Shown here: positions 42,689 to 51,061 of the stretch, piece by piece | How positions within the stretch are numbered: position 1 is the first letter of the stretch | Layout: the number at the start of each line of letters is the position of its first letter | From: Candidatus Hecatella orcuttiae | GTDB taxonomy: Archaea > Thermoproteota > Bathyarchaeia > Hecatellales > Hecatellaceae | DNA: 64,000 bases | Reading direction: 5' to 3' | Assembly (NCBI GenBank): GCA_002011035.2 | Contig: MTLY02000002.1 | Location: forward strand, 124,001 to 188,000 | Translations under genes and position numbers: made by a program | Notes under the pieces: generated by a model | Told to the model about the DNA's origin: nothing | Database searches by the model: none | The model's input: only the letters and a program-made list of their open reading frames with translations

Positions 42689-43090
42689 CTACTCCACGAC
42701 AGTTATTTTCCCCACCATGGACTGATGGCCTTCGCTGCAGAAGACACTGCAACGGAAGGTGAAAGTGCCTGTTTCCTCTGGGACAAATTCTATGACTGCC
42801 TTATGCCCGGGGGCAATGGGCCCGCTGTCTAACCCTAAATCTGGAACATGAAATCCGTGGGTTACGTCGGCGCTTGTGATGATCAGCTTCGCCGGCACAC
42901 CTTTCCGGAGGGTTATCTCACTCGGAGACCAGCCGCCGTTTTCCGCCGCCCAGCCTGTAATCCAGACGACTTGAACCTCTTCATCCAATTTTTGGGCATC
43001 AAGCCAGAGGTCATAGCCGTAGATCGACGCAGAGGGCACCAGCAAAACGGCTACGAGAAGTGCTAAGGCTGCCCATTCTGTCTGGTTCAC
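42689..43090 (-). CDS. CuA-type cupredoxin, membrane-anchored
   Basis: The 133-aa protein has an N-terminal membrane anchor (WAALALLVAVLLVPSASIYGY) and a cupredoxin domain ending in CSVFCSEGHQSM, the Cx3Cx3Hx2M pattern of the dinuclear CuA site of cytochrome oxidase subunit II and N2O reductase. The fourth ligand His is in THGFHVPDLG. It would face outside and carry electrons. GTG 43090 follows GGGGTGA. Confidence 0.88.
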   Translation of the reverse strand: MNQTEWAALALLVAVLLVPSASIYGYDLWLDAQKLDEEVQVVWITGWAAENGGWSPSEITLRKGVPAKLIITSADVTHGFHVPDLGLDSGPIAPGHKAVIEFVPEETGTFTFRCSVFCSEGHQSMVGKITVVE

Positions 43091-43097
43091 CGTTTTT

Positions 43098-44558
43098 TCA
43101 CCCCATGAAAAGCCATAGGAAGATCATGCTGACGAAGGTCAGAAATACTACTTGAGGGAGAAAGGCCTTCAACGCTGCCTTGCCTTCTGGAAAGTTCTGC
43201 TTGGCGAGGCGGTAGGAGTATTTTATGGAGTAGGCAAGACCCACGGCTAAGACTATGCTTTGCAGGTAGGGAATAACCGCGGGAATCAAGGGGGTCCAAG
43301 GAACATAGAGACCGCTGAAAACATTCCAACCCAAACCAACCGGGTCTAGGAGGGCGTTGACTATATAGGACCAGTTGACCAGCAGAAGGGGGATGCTGAA
43401 GGCTATCCAAGCCATGAGGGCTAGGGGAATCAGCTCGTAGGAGAAGTCTATGAACAGCTTTTTAAGGGGCACAGACCTGACCCCGGAAGCCAGCTTAGAA
43501 GCGCCTGTAAACAGGAAGAAAACGGAGGGTGTGACCGCCAACGATAGGCCCCAAAAGATTCCCACGTAGGGAAGGAACCCTCCGACGCCTGTCAGCGCCC
43601 AACCGTAGGGGGGTGCCCAGAAAACATTGGACCAGTCTTTCAACACACCCCAAGGACCTTGCATTACCAGGATGTAGAGCCCAGCCAACGTCAGCATGAT
43701 GAAAGATTTCCAAGCCTCATCTAAGGCTCTGCCCGTTTTCGCCAGAATATCCCCTCCAAACGAGCGTAGGTTGAGGGCTAGGTTGTTGTAGGGGCAGGTC
43801 TTGATGCATTCGAAGCAGAGGCCGCAGTAGTTGTTCCTCTCCAAGCCTCCTGGGTAGATTATCCAAGGACATCCGTAGCCGTTGTCGTTTCCCCTCACGC
43901 ATTCCTTGGTCATGTGGTTGCGGCAGAGGGTTTTGTCCTTAGGCCTCAGCTCTAAGGCGGAGAACATGGAAAACAACCCCAAGAAGCCGCCCACAGGGCA
44001 GATGAACCTACAGAAAACCCTCCTCGAATATATCAACACCAGAAAAACGGGTACTACAAAAAGAATTAGCAACACTATGGCTGTCACAACTGGCCTGGTT
44101 ACCAAGAGGGCGCTGAAGGTGGCGATGGCTAGGAAGCCTAGGTTCTGAAGCCAGATGTTGTTCAACTTGGAAGGCCAAGGCTTCCTGAGGCTTAGGTACT
44201 TGAACGCGCTACGCTTTTTCACCAGCGCCCGTCTTTCCAGCCACTCTCCGAAGGCGGGGAGGGGGCACATGGTGCACCAGATCCGGGAGAGGAGGGGAAC
44301 CATGAGGACGATGAGGGCGAACCACCAGAGGATCCAGACGAAGACGATGGAGATGTTCCTGTTCCCCACGGGGGAACCGAAGAATCCTGAAAGGATGATA
44401 ACCCAGAAAACGAAAAGGTTAACCATCATGGCAGCGTACTGGAAGGCTCTGTGCTTCAGCAGCCTGTTGATGATGCCTATTTGGAGAAGGTCAAACTTGC
44501 CTCTGTGGAGGATGAGGCTGGAGAAGAAATCTCTAACATGCCACCGAGTTGCCGCCAA
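43098..44558 (-). CDS. NosR/NapH-like membrane iron-sulfur protein
   Basis: The 486-aa protein has about ten membrane helices. Two CxxxCP motifs, WCTMCPLPAFGEW and FCRFICPVGGF, and a ferredoxin-like segment (CGLCFECIKTCPY) with nearby cysteines resemble the polyferredoxin proteins NapH, NosR and YccM. These pass electrons between quinol or ferredoxin and exported enzymes. Here it is flanked by CuA cupredoxins and is followed by the Mo-enzyme, so it may replace the missing heme-b subunit. It starts at TTG 44558, two bases after the second cupredoxin gene. Confidence 0.8.
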   Translation of the reverse strand: MAATRWHVRDFFSSLILHRGKFDLLQIGIINRLLKHRAFQYAAMMVNLFVFWVIILSGFFGSPVGNRNISIVFVWILWWFALIVLMVPLLSRIWCTMCPLPAFGEWLERRALVKKRSAFKYLSLRKPWPSKLNNIWLQNLGFLAIATFSALLVTRPVVTAIVLLILFVVPVFLVLIYSRRVFCRFICPVGGFLGLFSMFSALELRPKDKTLCRNHMTKECVRGNDNGYGCPWIIYPGGLERNNYCGLCFECIKTCPYNNLALNLRSFGGDILAKTGRALDEAWKSFIMLTLAGLYILVMQGPWGVLKDWSNVFWAPPYGWALTGVGGFLPYVGIFWGLSLAVTPSVFFLFTGASKLASGVRSVPLKKLFIDFSYELIPLALMAWIAFSIPLLLVNWSYIVNALLDPVGLGWNVFSGLYVPWTPLIPAVIPYLQSIVLAVGLAYSIKYSYRLAKQNFPEGKAALKAFLPQVVFLTFVSMIFLWLFMG

Positions 44559-44560
44559 TC

Positions 44561-45016
44561 TCAGTCGCCCCTACGCCAAACGTAGGCCGTCGCAGCTAGA
44601 ACAACCCCCACCAAGCCGAAGGCCGCTCCTAGGAAGGCGATGTTCACTCCGCTGCGCAACACTATGAACTCACCTACCATGAAAGGGTGGAGGGCCCCGC
44701 AAGTTTCGCTGCACCTGATCTTGAACTTTCCAGGGGTATCAGCCACAACAGTCACAGTCTGAGTCTCCCCCGGAATTATCCGCACATCCACATCGTAGCC
44801 GTCGATGTAGAAACCGTGAGTCACATCCACGGTTTCAAGCACAAAGACCACCGTGTCGCCCTGGTTTACCACCACCCTACCGGGCTCGTAGGCAAACTGG
44901 CGGGCGGTGATGTGAACGGTTACTACTTCCCCTCCTGAAGCCGAAGGCGCGTAGAATAAGGCGGCGAAAACGATGAGTAGAGTGAACCATGCTCCGGCGA
45001 GAAGCTGGCGTTTCAA
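44561..45016 (-). CDS. Exported CuA-type cupredoxin with C-terminal anchor
   Basis: The 151-aa protein has a signal peptide (LLAGAWFTLLIVFAALFYAPSASG), a cupredoxin domain with CSETCGALHPFM (Cx3Cx3Hx2M, CuA-type), DVTHGFYIDG with the first His, and a C-terminal membrane helix (INIAFLGAAFGLVGVVLAATAYVW-like). The open frame extends 64 codons upstream, but TTG 45016 is preceded by CGGGAGGT with 7-nt spacing and begins exactly at the signal peptide. It is the first gene of the Mo-oxidoreductase operon. Confidence 0.88.
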   Translation of the reverse strand: MKRQLLAGAWFTLLIVFAALFYAPSASGGEVVTVHITARQFAYEPGRVVVNQGDTVVFVLETVDVTHGFYIDGYDVDVRIIPGETQTVTVVADTPGKFKIRCSETCGALHPFMVGEFIVLRSGVNIAFLGAAFGLVGVVLAATAYVWRRGD

Positions 45017-45069
45017 CAAGGGAACCTCCCGACATAGACTGACTGCAGGTCTTTTTACGGTGGGAGATT

Positions 45070-45087
45070 TATAACAATTGTGATATA
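45070..45087. promoter_or_regulatory. Palindromic operator-like site upstream of the CuA/Mo-oxidoreductase operon
   Basis: TATAACAATTGTGATATA is a near-perfect inverted repeat around CAATTG (one mismatched pair), overlapping the TATA-like sequences of the operon's promoter. A related sequence (14 of 18 aligned bases) is at 45186-45203, and TTGTGATAT recurs at 36925-36942. Confidence 0.5.
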
Positions 45088-45185
45088 AATAATTTACGAT
45101 GTATATAGACAGATTTACACCCAATTCATAACAGCAACATCCAACAATCCTTTCGAAAAAAAGCCAAGAATTATATAGCAAAACC

Positions 45186-45203
45186 ATAACAATAGTGATG
45201 TTG
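45186..45203. promoter_or_regulatory. Second copy of the operator-like site near the HTH gene
   Basis: ATAACAATAGTGATGTTG resembles the 45070 site (14 of 18 in direct alignment) and is followed by a TTGATCAA palindrome at 45201-45208. It lies 35 bp upstream of the divergent regulator's ATG. Confidence 0.4.
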
Positions 45204-45237
45204 ATCAACCCCAGCCGGTTAAAACGGTGGGAAAAAC

Positions 45238-45639
45238 ATGATTCCCGTCTGCGAACTTTCCATGAGATACGTCATCCCTACCATAAGGGCAGCTCTCACG
45301 GGAAGACTGAGGGAGAAATACCGTCTGAAGCAGGAGGACATATCTAGGCTACTGCGAATAAGACAATCGGCGGTAAGCCAGTATCTCACTGGAAAAAGAG
45401 GCGTTCGGCTGAGGATCCAACGCGACCGGGAGGTCCAAGTCCTCCTAGACAGCATAGCCGGGAGGCTGAAGAGGAGAAATCTCAGTAGCTCTGAGCTGAT
45501 GAGAGAGCTCTGCCGAGCTTGCACGCTCATCCGTTCGAAAAAAATGGTATGCGGGCTACATAAAAGCCTAGATGAAGATGTCCCACCTGACTGCGCTCTT
45601 TGCCTAAGCGGCAAGAGCCTTTGCAACGTGAAAATCTAA
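45238..45639 (+). CDS. HTH regulator with C-terminal cysteine cluster (COG2522-like)
   Basis: The 133-aa protein has an XRE-type HTH (residues about 20-60; RLREKYRLKQEDISRLLRIRQSAVSQYLTGKRG) and a C-terminal Cys-rich region (LCRACTLIRSKKMVCGLHK...CALCLSGKSLC) with at least six cysteines, suggestive of an Fe-S or zinc sensor. GGTGGG precedes the ATG by 6 nt. It is divergent from the CuA/Mo-oxidoreductase operon with 221 bp between, so it is the natural candidate for its redox or metal regulator. Confidence 0.75.
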   Translation: MIPVCELSMRYVIPTIRAALTGRLREKYRLKQEDISRLLRIRQSAVSQYLTGKRGVRLRIQRDREVQVLLDSIAGRLKRRNLSSSELMRELCRACTLIRSKKMVCGLHKSLDEDVPPDCALCLSGKSLCNVKI

Positions 45640-45728
45640 AAGGGCGCCATTTTCTCGGGGAAAGGGAGAGAAGATTACTCTGGTTGTTGATAAGCCATCA
45701 GGGCTGAGGGTTTGGGATTCTTCGAAAG

Positions 45729-45813
45729 TGCGGGGGGAGGGATTTGAACCCTCGAACCCCTTCGGGACAGGATCCTGAATCCTGCGCCTTTGACCATGCT
45801 TGGCGACCCCCGC
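45729..45813 (-). tRNA. tRNA-Leu (anticodon CAG)
   Basis: The minus strand gives acceptor GCGGGGG/CCCCCGC, anticodon stem CAGGA/TCCTG around loop TTCAGGA (anticodon CAG), a long class II variable arm (TCCCGAAGGGG) and T stem GAGGG/CCCTC. Discriminator A; no encoded CCA. Confidence 0.92.
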
Positions 45814-45857
45814 GACTGTTTTAGGCGGATCAAAAATGTCTTTGAAGGTATTTAGTC

Positions 45858-46178
45858 CTATTCCCAGAGGTCTTCGGGGACTCCGGTTTTTTCGTTCCAG
45901 ACCTTCCTTTCCTTCTCCTCCTTTTCTGCCTCCACCATCAGAAATTTTTTCTCCCCTTTGAGGGGGATGATGAAGTATTCTCGGAGGGTTCCATGTTCGT
46001 CCATCAGGCTGAGCTTCTTTTTCCGGTCGGCTGGCTTCAAGGTTTTCGGATCTAAGTATTTGCAGAGGATGTATCTTCCCTTGGAGTCTAGGCTTCGGAC
46101 CTCCAGCTTCCCCGTTCGGCTTCGGGTTAGAACCGAGGGGGGAAACTCTGACCCAGGTTCCTCAGGCAAAAAAGCCAC
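45858..46178 (-). CDS. Conserved hypothetical protein
   Basis: The 106-aa charged protein is not recognised. It contains LEVRSLDSKGRYILCKYLDPKTLKPADRKKKL-type basic sequence and a beta-rich EYFIIPLKGEKKFLMVEAE followed by an acidic tail. No signal peptide or metal motif. Start GTG 46178 or the TTG four codons later (after GGTGG) are both possible. Confidence 0.5.
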   Translation of the reverse strand: MAFLPEEPGSEFPPSVLTRSRTGKLEVRSLDSKGRYILCKYLDPKTLKPADRKKKLSLMDEHGTLREYFIIPLKGEKKFLMVEAEKEEKERKVWNEKTGVPEDLWE

Positions 46179-46214
46179 CTTCTGTCTCTCTAGAAGAGAG
46201 GACAGGGGATAAGA

Positions 46215-47144
46215 CTAATAATCTTTCGGGCTGTGGGTGAGTGTTTTTCGGGGAGACCGGAAAAGCCTCTTCACCTTATTTAGGGTTGCTTTCCCCGTTT
46301 TCTCCGGGTTTTCAGGGTTCCACAGCTCCACGATCACCTGCCCGCTGTAGCCTATTGCCTTCAAGGCTTGGATGATGGGCTGGAAGTTTATGCTACCCTG
46401 CCCCGGAGGCTTGTGGCTGTCCCGAAGGCCGTCGTTGTCGTGGAGGTGAACATGGGCCACCAGTCCTTTCAGGTAGGCTTCAATCTGCTGGGAGATGGTT
46501 TCCTCAGGTCTGTCGTCCCCTAGGCTTCGCTGAAAGAGGTAGGCGTGGCCTATGTCCAAGGTTATCTTCATCTCTTCCACCTCCTCCACCAGATGGGCTG
46601 CGTTGGGTAGGCTGTGGAAAAAGAAGTAGCGTACGTGAAGGTTCTCCAAGCATAGGGTTACACCTCTATCTCCAGTGTAGCGGCAGCATTTCTTCAGGTC
46701 TTCCACAAACCGGGCCTCAGCCCTTTTCATGCTGGCCTCCATCTCCGGGACGGGGAAGTATCCGGGGTGCACCGTCAACACCGAGGAGCCGAGGCCTTCG
46801 CATATAGATGCGCATTTCTTCACCAGTTTCAGGGTCAGCCTTCTCAGCTCTTCGTGGCTGCTCCCCATGTTAAGCCCGTAAAAACTGGAATGAACAGAAA
46901 GGGCCGGGAAAGAGCTGAGTGTCCTCTTCAGCTGGGGAAGACTGATCTTCCGCAGGCTTTCGGGGTTGAAATGGGGAGTGTCCAGCACAAGCTCCATACA
47001 CTCAGGCTTGACCTCTGCCAAAAGGCGGAGGGATTCCTCCAGTCTTTCTCTGAGAAACATGTTGGAAGGCAGCCCTATTCGAACGGGCGAAGGCCACGGC
47101 TTCCCGCAGCGCCTCTGAGCAGGGATTGACACCGCTAATTCCAC
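46215..47144 (-). CDS. Xylose isomerase-like TIM-barrel protein
   Basis: The 309-aa protein belongs to the AP endonuclease/sugar isomerase superfamily: LSVHSSFYG (about 82), GSSVLTVHPGYF (about 118), LCLENLHV (about 160), ITLDIGHAYLF (about 193), VAHVHLHDNDG (about 230) and VIVELWNPE. The His/Glu/Asp set forms the metal site. Substrate unknown. It begins within the stop of the protease gene, and the first 20 residues are unlike the family, so a later start is possible. Confidence 0.8.
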   Translation of the reverse strand: MELAVSIPAQRRCGKPWPSPVRIGLPSNMFLRERLEESLRLLAEVKPECMELVLDTPHFNPESLRKISLPQLKRTLSSFPALSVHSSFYGLNMGSSHEELRRLTLKLVKKCASICEGLGSSVLTVHPGYFPVPEMEASMKRAEARFVEDLKKCCRYTGDRGVTLCLENLHVRYFFFHSLPNAAHLVEEVEEMKITLDIGHAYLFQRSLGDDRPEETISQQIEAYLKGLVAHVHLHDNDGLRDSHKPPGQGSINFQPIIQALKAIGYSGQVIVELWNPENPEKTGKATLNKVKRLFRSPRKTLTHSPKDY

Positions 47145-48784
47145 ACCATGAAGGTTAGTTCTTTTTTCTCCCCCAGAGGATAGGGGTCATCCCAGCTTGA
47201 CCAGACGAAGGCTTGGACAGTGTAGGTTCCCGGCTTCTCAGGGGTCCATGAGGCTGTGAAGACGCCGGTTTCTCCCGGGGGCAGAAACCCTGCAACCGAG
47301 TTGAGGTGCACAACTCTTCCCCGAGCATCTTTAACCTGAACGATGTAGGTTAACGGCAGACCTCCTGGGGCTAGATTCTTCAATTCTAGGGAGAGGACCA
47401 CCTCGCCGCCCGTCTTTCCGTAGGCTGCCGGAATGCCTTGGGCGGTGGAGGACGTGAAACCTAACGTCTCCGCATGCGGGATTCCCGCTGCTCTGTAAAT
47501 TTCCTTAAGCTCCCCGAAGCTGGGAGCGTTGACTATGGTAACCGCTGAACCCTCCCGGAAAATTTTAACATAGTCTCCTCCCTCCACCCGCCATAAACCC
47601 TCGGACAGTTCTGAGGCTTCCATCAAGCTCAGCATCGTCCGGTAGCCTGCCTGGAACTCTACGGCGTCCTCCTCCGTGTCCCAGAGGAGTTTCCAAACAT
47701 AGCCGTAGCGGTCGCCTTTCTTGTAGACCGCCATCCAGTCTCCACCCCAACCTTCAGAGTATTTTGAAGAATAGGTTACGCTGCCTCCTTTCTCACCCAG
47801 CCTCACCAATCCAACGTTCCAGAACATGACGAAGATAACCGCTTCCCCCAGCTCGTCTTCCCCCAGCAGAACCCACTCCCCATAACCCTCACCCAAGCCG
47901 CCTACTGGAAGAGGCTCCTCCCCGGCTGAGAACTTTTCCGGATGGATCACCTGCTCAGTGGAGGAGGGAGGCCTCTCATAGGCCCGGTTAACCGCCTCCC
48001 AACCTCCCTCCTCTAGGAGGGCTGCGACGAAGTTTATTCCTTCCCAGTAGGGGAAGATTTGGATGAGGATGAAACCCCAAGGCACCCCCGCGCTTCCTCC
48101 TCCACTGGACCCGCCAACGTAGAGGCGGCACTCGCCGTAGAGGCCTTCCTCGCATCTTCTTCCATACTCTGCTTCCACGTATTCCGCATCACCCTCGATG
48201 AGGGCGCTGAGGGCTAGGTTGTCGTCGGTGAGGTTGAATTGAAGCTCAAAAATCTCAGGGAAATACTGGTCGACCAGGCCGTGGGTTAGTTCGTGGGCTA
48301 ACAGCGCCTCCCCAACCTCTGCCCCTGAGTCCACGATGACTATTTCGTCTTTTTCCACATCGTAGAAGCCTAGGACGGCTGAAGTGTAGAAGGAATGGTA
48401 GATTTCCCCCGCGTCCGCTGTCTCGTCCAAGATGTAGAGGGCCACCAACTCTTGGTGAGCCAGCTCTAGGTCTTCTCCGGCTGAAAAGTTGCCCAAATAC
48501 TCTTCAGCCAACTGCGCCCGGTCGATGGTCTTCAAGGGGAGCGCCTGTTTAAACTCAAGTTCTCTGATGTCCTCAACCCGGCTCATAACCTTCTCCACCA
48601 ACTCCTCCAGCTCAGGCTTTGAAGCCTCTGAGGCAGGGCTGCTTTTCCCAGCAGTAGTCTCAGGGGTGGATGCGGACAGATAGCCGTGAGGCGGGGAAAA
48701 AGGAAGCCCTGGGGAGACGAGGAGAAAGGAGATGAATAAAAGGGGGAGGAAAGAAAACCTTCTAACGGTGTCTCCACCGGCCAT
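47135..48784 (-). CDS. Secreted HEXXH metalloprotease-like protein
   Basis: The 549-aa protein has a signal peptide (FSFLPLLFISFLLVSPGL), then a zinc-protease domain with LLAHELTHGLVDQYF (HExxH at about residue 165) and a downstream ALIEGDAEYVEAEYG supplying a Glu ligand (gluzincin type). A C-terminal beta-sandwich (residues about 455-549; LELKNLAPGGLPLTYIVQV) could bind the cell surface or substrate. Family is not assigned with certainty. It lies 7 bp after dnaG and overlaps the TIM-barrel gene by 10 bp. Confidence 0.75.
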   Translation of the reverse strand: MAGGDTVRRFSFLPLLFISFLLVSPGLPFSPPHGYLSASTPETTAGKSSPASEASKPELEELVEKVMSRVEDIRELEFKQALPLKTIDRAQLAEEYLGNFSAGEDLELAHQELVALYILDETADAGEIYHSFYTSAVLGFYDVEKDEIVIVDSGAEVGEALLAHELTHGLVDQYFPEIFELQFNLTDDNLALSALIEGDAEYVEAEYGRRCEEGLYGECRLYVGGSSGGGSAGVPWGFILIQIFPYWEGINFVAALLEEGGWEAVNRAYERPPSSTEQVIHPEKFSAGEEPLPVGGLGEGYGEWVLLGEDELGEAVIFVMFWNVGLVRLGEKGGSVTYSSKYSEGWGGDWMAVYKKGDRYGYVWKLLWDTEEDAVEFQAGYRTMLSLMEASELSEGLWRVEGGDYVKIFREGSAVTIVNAPSFGELKEIYRAAGIPHAETLGFTSSTAQGIPAAYGKTGGEVVLSLELKNLAPGGLPLTYIVQVKDARGRVVHLNSVAGFLPPGETGVFTASWTPEKPGTYTVQAFVWSSWDDPYPLGEKKELTFMVWN

Positions 48785-48791
48785 TTTAAAC

Positions 48792-49958
48792 TTACTCTTT
48801 CCTAGGGCCAGCTGGGCTTTCAGGGGCCACTTCGTCGAAGGTAAGCAGCCTCACATGGCTGGGCTTCTTAACCAACTCCGAAATTCGGTCCCCTATGAGG
48901 CAGGTTACTCCCTTCTCAGCAGCCACGTCGACCAGTCGCTGGGTTATGATGCCGTCGAAGACCACCGTGGTCACGCCGTCGGTTTGAGGAAGCCTCTCCG
49001 CCAGTTCGCTGACGGGCATCTGAGCTACGACCTCCAAGTTTCCGTTGAAAAGACTTGCCTCCAGCGTGCCTTTGAGGTTGTTGATGGCCTCGATGAGCTT
49101 CGGGGAAACGGAAACCCGAGCGTGCTTCAATCTAACCTCTGAAGCCGGAACCTTCTCCTTCAAGGCGGCCAAGATATCTCTGCAGGTAAGCTCTTCCACC
49201 TCCTTTCCCGGGGGGGCTCTGGCCACGTATTTGACGTGGATGGTTTCCAAAAGCTCGCGGAGGATGAGGTCTCCAGCCCTATCCCCGTCGAGGAAGAGGG
49301 TGATTTCCTTTTCGCGGCCGAGCTTGAGGATGGTTTCCGAAACTCTTGCACCCTGAATGGCTACAACGTTCTTTATTCCGCATCTCAGGAGATTGTGGAC
49401 GTCGGCTCTTCCCTCCACGAGGATGATGGACGGAGACTTGTCGATGTCAGGCCCCGCGGGCAGCTGCTCAGGCCCGTAGGTTGTGATCTCCGAAGGCTTC
49501 ATGGCTTCGCCTATTTCCTTCATCAGTTCCTCGGTTTCAGGCATGGCTTCAAAGGCCCATTTTTTCAGCAGGTCTTTGGCCCTTTTTATGATCCGCTTCC
49601 TTTTGAGCTCCCTGACGTCCTCGATTTTCTCAATCCAAACTTTAGCTTCCCGGGGGCCGATCCTGTCCACGCTTTCAATCACAGCTGCCAAGAGGGAGGT
49701 GGAGGCCATGCTGAGGCTGGAGCTCACGGTGATCACGCCGTGGGTTTTGTTGTGCTCGGTCTTCATCTCCACTTCAATCCTTCCAATTCGATTGTTTTTC
49801 TGAAGCTCCCGAAGGTCCAGCTCAGGGCCGAAAAGCCCCTCTGTTTGGCCGAATAGAGCTCCTATGACGTCAGGTTTCTCCACAAGGCCGTTGACTTCAA
49901 ACCTCGCGGTGATGACGTATTTTGCTGTGGGTGCGGCTGACTGACTGGTCATAAACAT
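48792..49958 (-). CDS. dnaG: Archaeal DnaG-like primase
   Basis: The 388-aa protein has the archaeal DnaG plan: N-terminal domain (AKYVITARFEVNGLVEKPDVIGALFGQTEGLFG), then Toprim (residues about 172-260; SIILVEGRADVHNLLRCGIKNVVAIQG and LFLDGDRAGDLILRELL). Archaeal DnaG has primase activity in vitro and is also part of the exosome. Start is ATG 49958 or the ATG two codons later. It is followed by the protease gene. Confidence 0.95.
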   Translation of the reverse strand: MFMTSQSAAPTAKYVITARFEVNGLVEKPDVIGALFGQTEGLFGPELDLRELQKNNRIGRIEVEMKTEHNKTHGVITVSSSLSMASTSLLAAVIESVDRIGPREAKVWIEKIEDVRELKRKRIIKRAKDLLKKWAFEAMPETEELMKEIGEAMKPSEITTYGPEQLPAGPDIDKSPSIILVEGRADVHNLLRCGIKNVVAIQGARVSETILKLGREKEITLFLDGDRAGDLILRELLETIHVKYVARAPPGKEVEELTCRDILAALKEKVPASEVRLKHARVSVSPKLIEAINNLKGTLEASLFNGNLEVVAQMPVSELAERLPQTDGVTTVVFDGIITQRLVDVAAEKGVTCLIGDRISELVKKPSHVRLLTFDEVAPESPAGPRKE

Positions 49959-50018
49959 TCATCTCCTATCCCTATTAGGCTGGTTTTCCACCCGCATCGC
50001 GTAGACCAAGGAAAAAGT

Positions 50019-51035
50019 CTATTTCAGCATTTTTAAGGTCGAGTCGGTTGTCTTCATCGATTTTTCCACATCCGCCGACTTCAAAGCCGCTCTGATGGCG
50101 TCGATGTTCTCCGGTATTACGTCGGCCTCTTGGTGGACGGCTTGAAGATAGTGAACTTCGCCGTCGACCACCATTACAGACTCTCTCCAAACGCAGATTT
50201 CATAGATGTCCTGCCTAGGCCGGCCTAGGTCTCTGGCGAAATCGAAGAGGTGGGCGGTGGATATGAGACCCTCGTCCTTGCCTACGAGGAGAACGCGGGG
50301 AGCCCTTTGAAAGGCTTCGATCACGTCTTCACTTTTGACCGGCTGACGGAGGTCTGCGGAAACAGAGTGAACATGCATGTAGGTGTTGGGCACTTTCAAG
50401 GCGACTGTGGTGATGGGCAAGGTGGGCAGAACCGTGTTCACGTCAGGGCCGTGGTGGGAAGGCAGGGTTGTGGGGTCGGGGACGATGGCGTCTATGGGCC
50501 CCCTTTTTATGTCCTCAGGGTCAGCGGCTCTCCGTATGAGGGTTGCCCTGGCTTTCTTAACTCCGAAAACACTGTCCAGAGTATGGAGGGTTCTGCAGAG
50601 TCCTGTGGTGTTGCAGGATACAACCCTGATGGTGTCAGCTCCGTAGGCTTTGTCGTAGTTGCATTGAGCTACAAAGGAGACAGCGGCCACCCGGGCTTTC
50701 TCCCCTCCTTCAAAGACAGCCTTCACCCTCGCCTTCTCGTAGGCAGGCTTGTTTTTCTCGCCAACTCCTCCAGGTGTCGCGTCTACGATGATGTCCACTG
50801 TCTTCAGAAGGTCCTCCACCGTGCCTTCCACCTTGAGGCCGGCTTTTTCAAACTCGCCCACCCCCGCCTCACCCGAGGCATAGAGCGGGTAGCCTTTCTT
50901 CAAGGCCAGCTGGGCTTTGTAGTCGGGTTTGGTTTTGGCAACGCCGACGAGTTTCATATCCGGCTGGAGGGCTACGGCGTCGGCTACCCTCCGCCCTATG
51001 GTTCCGAATCCGTTAACTCCAACTTTTATAACCAT
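50019..51035 (-). CDS. gap: Archaeal glyceraldehyde-3-phosphate dehydrogenase
   Basis: The 338-aa protein has the Rossmann start KVGVNGFGTIGRRVADAV, the active-site SCNTTGLCRTLH (catalytic Cys at about 140) and the C-terminal helix seen in archaeal type II GAPDH. Such enzymes usually use NADP and act in gluconeogenesis. It lies between dnaG and the Toprim gene in the same direction but with larger gaps (60 and 26 bp). Confidence 0.96.
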   Translation of the reverse strand: MVIKVGVNGFGTIGRRVADAVALQPDMKLVGVAKTKPDYKAQLALKKGYPLYASGEAGVGEFEKAGLKVEGTVEDLLKTVDIIVDATPGGVGEKNKPAYEKARVKAVFEGGEKARVAAVSFVAQCNYDKAYGADTIRVVSCNTTGLCRTLHTLDSVFGVKKARATLIRRAADPEDIKRGPIDAIVPDPTTLPSHHGPDVNTVLPTLPITTVALKVPNTYMHVHSVSADLRQPVKSEDVIEAFQRAPRVLLVGKDEGLISTAHLFDFARDLGRPRQDIYEICVWRESVMVVDGEVHYLQAVHQEADVIPENIDAIRAALKSADVEKSMKTTDSTLKMLK

Positions 51036-51061
51036 GAAACATTCAACCTCCTAAATTCTTA

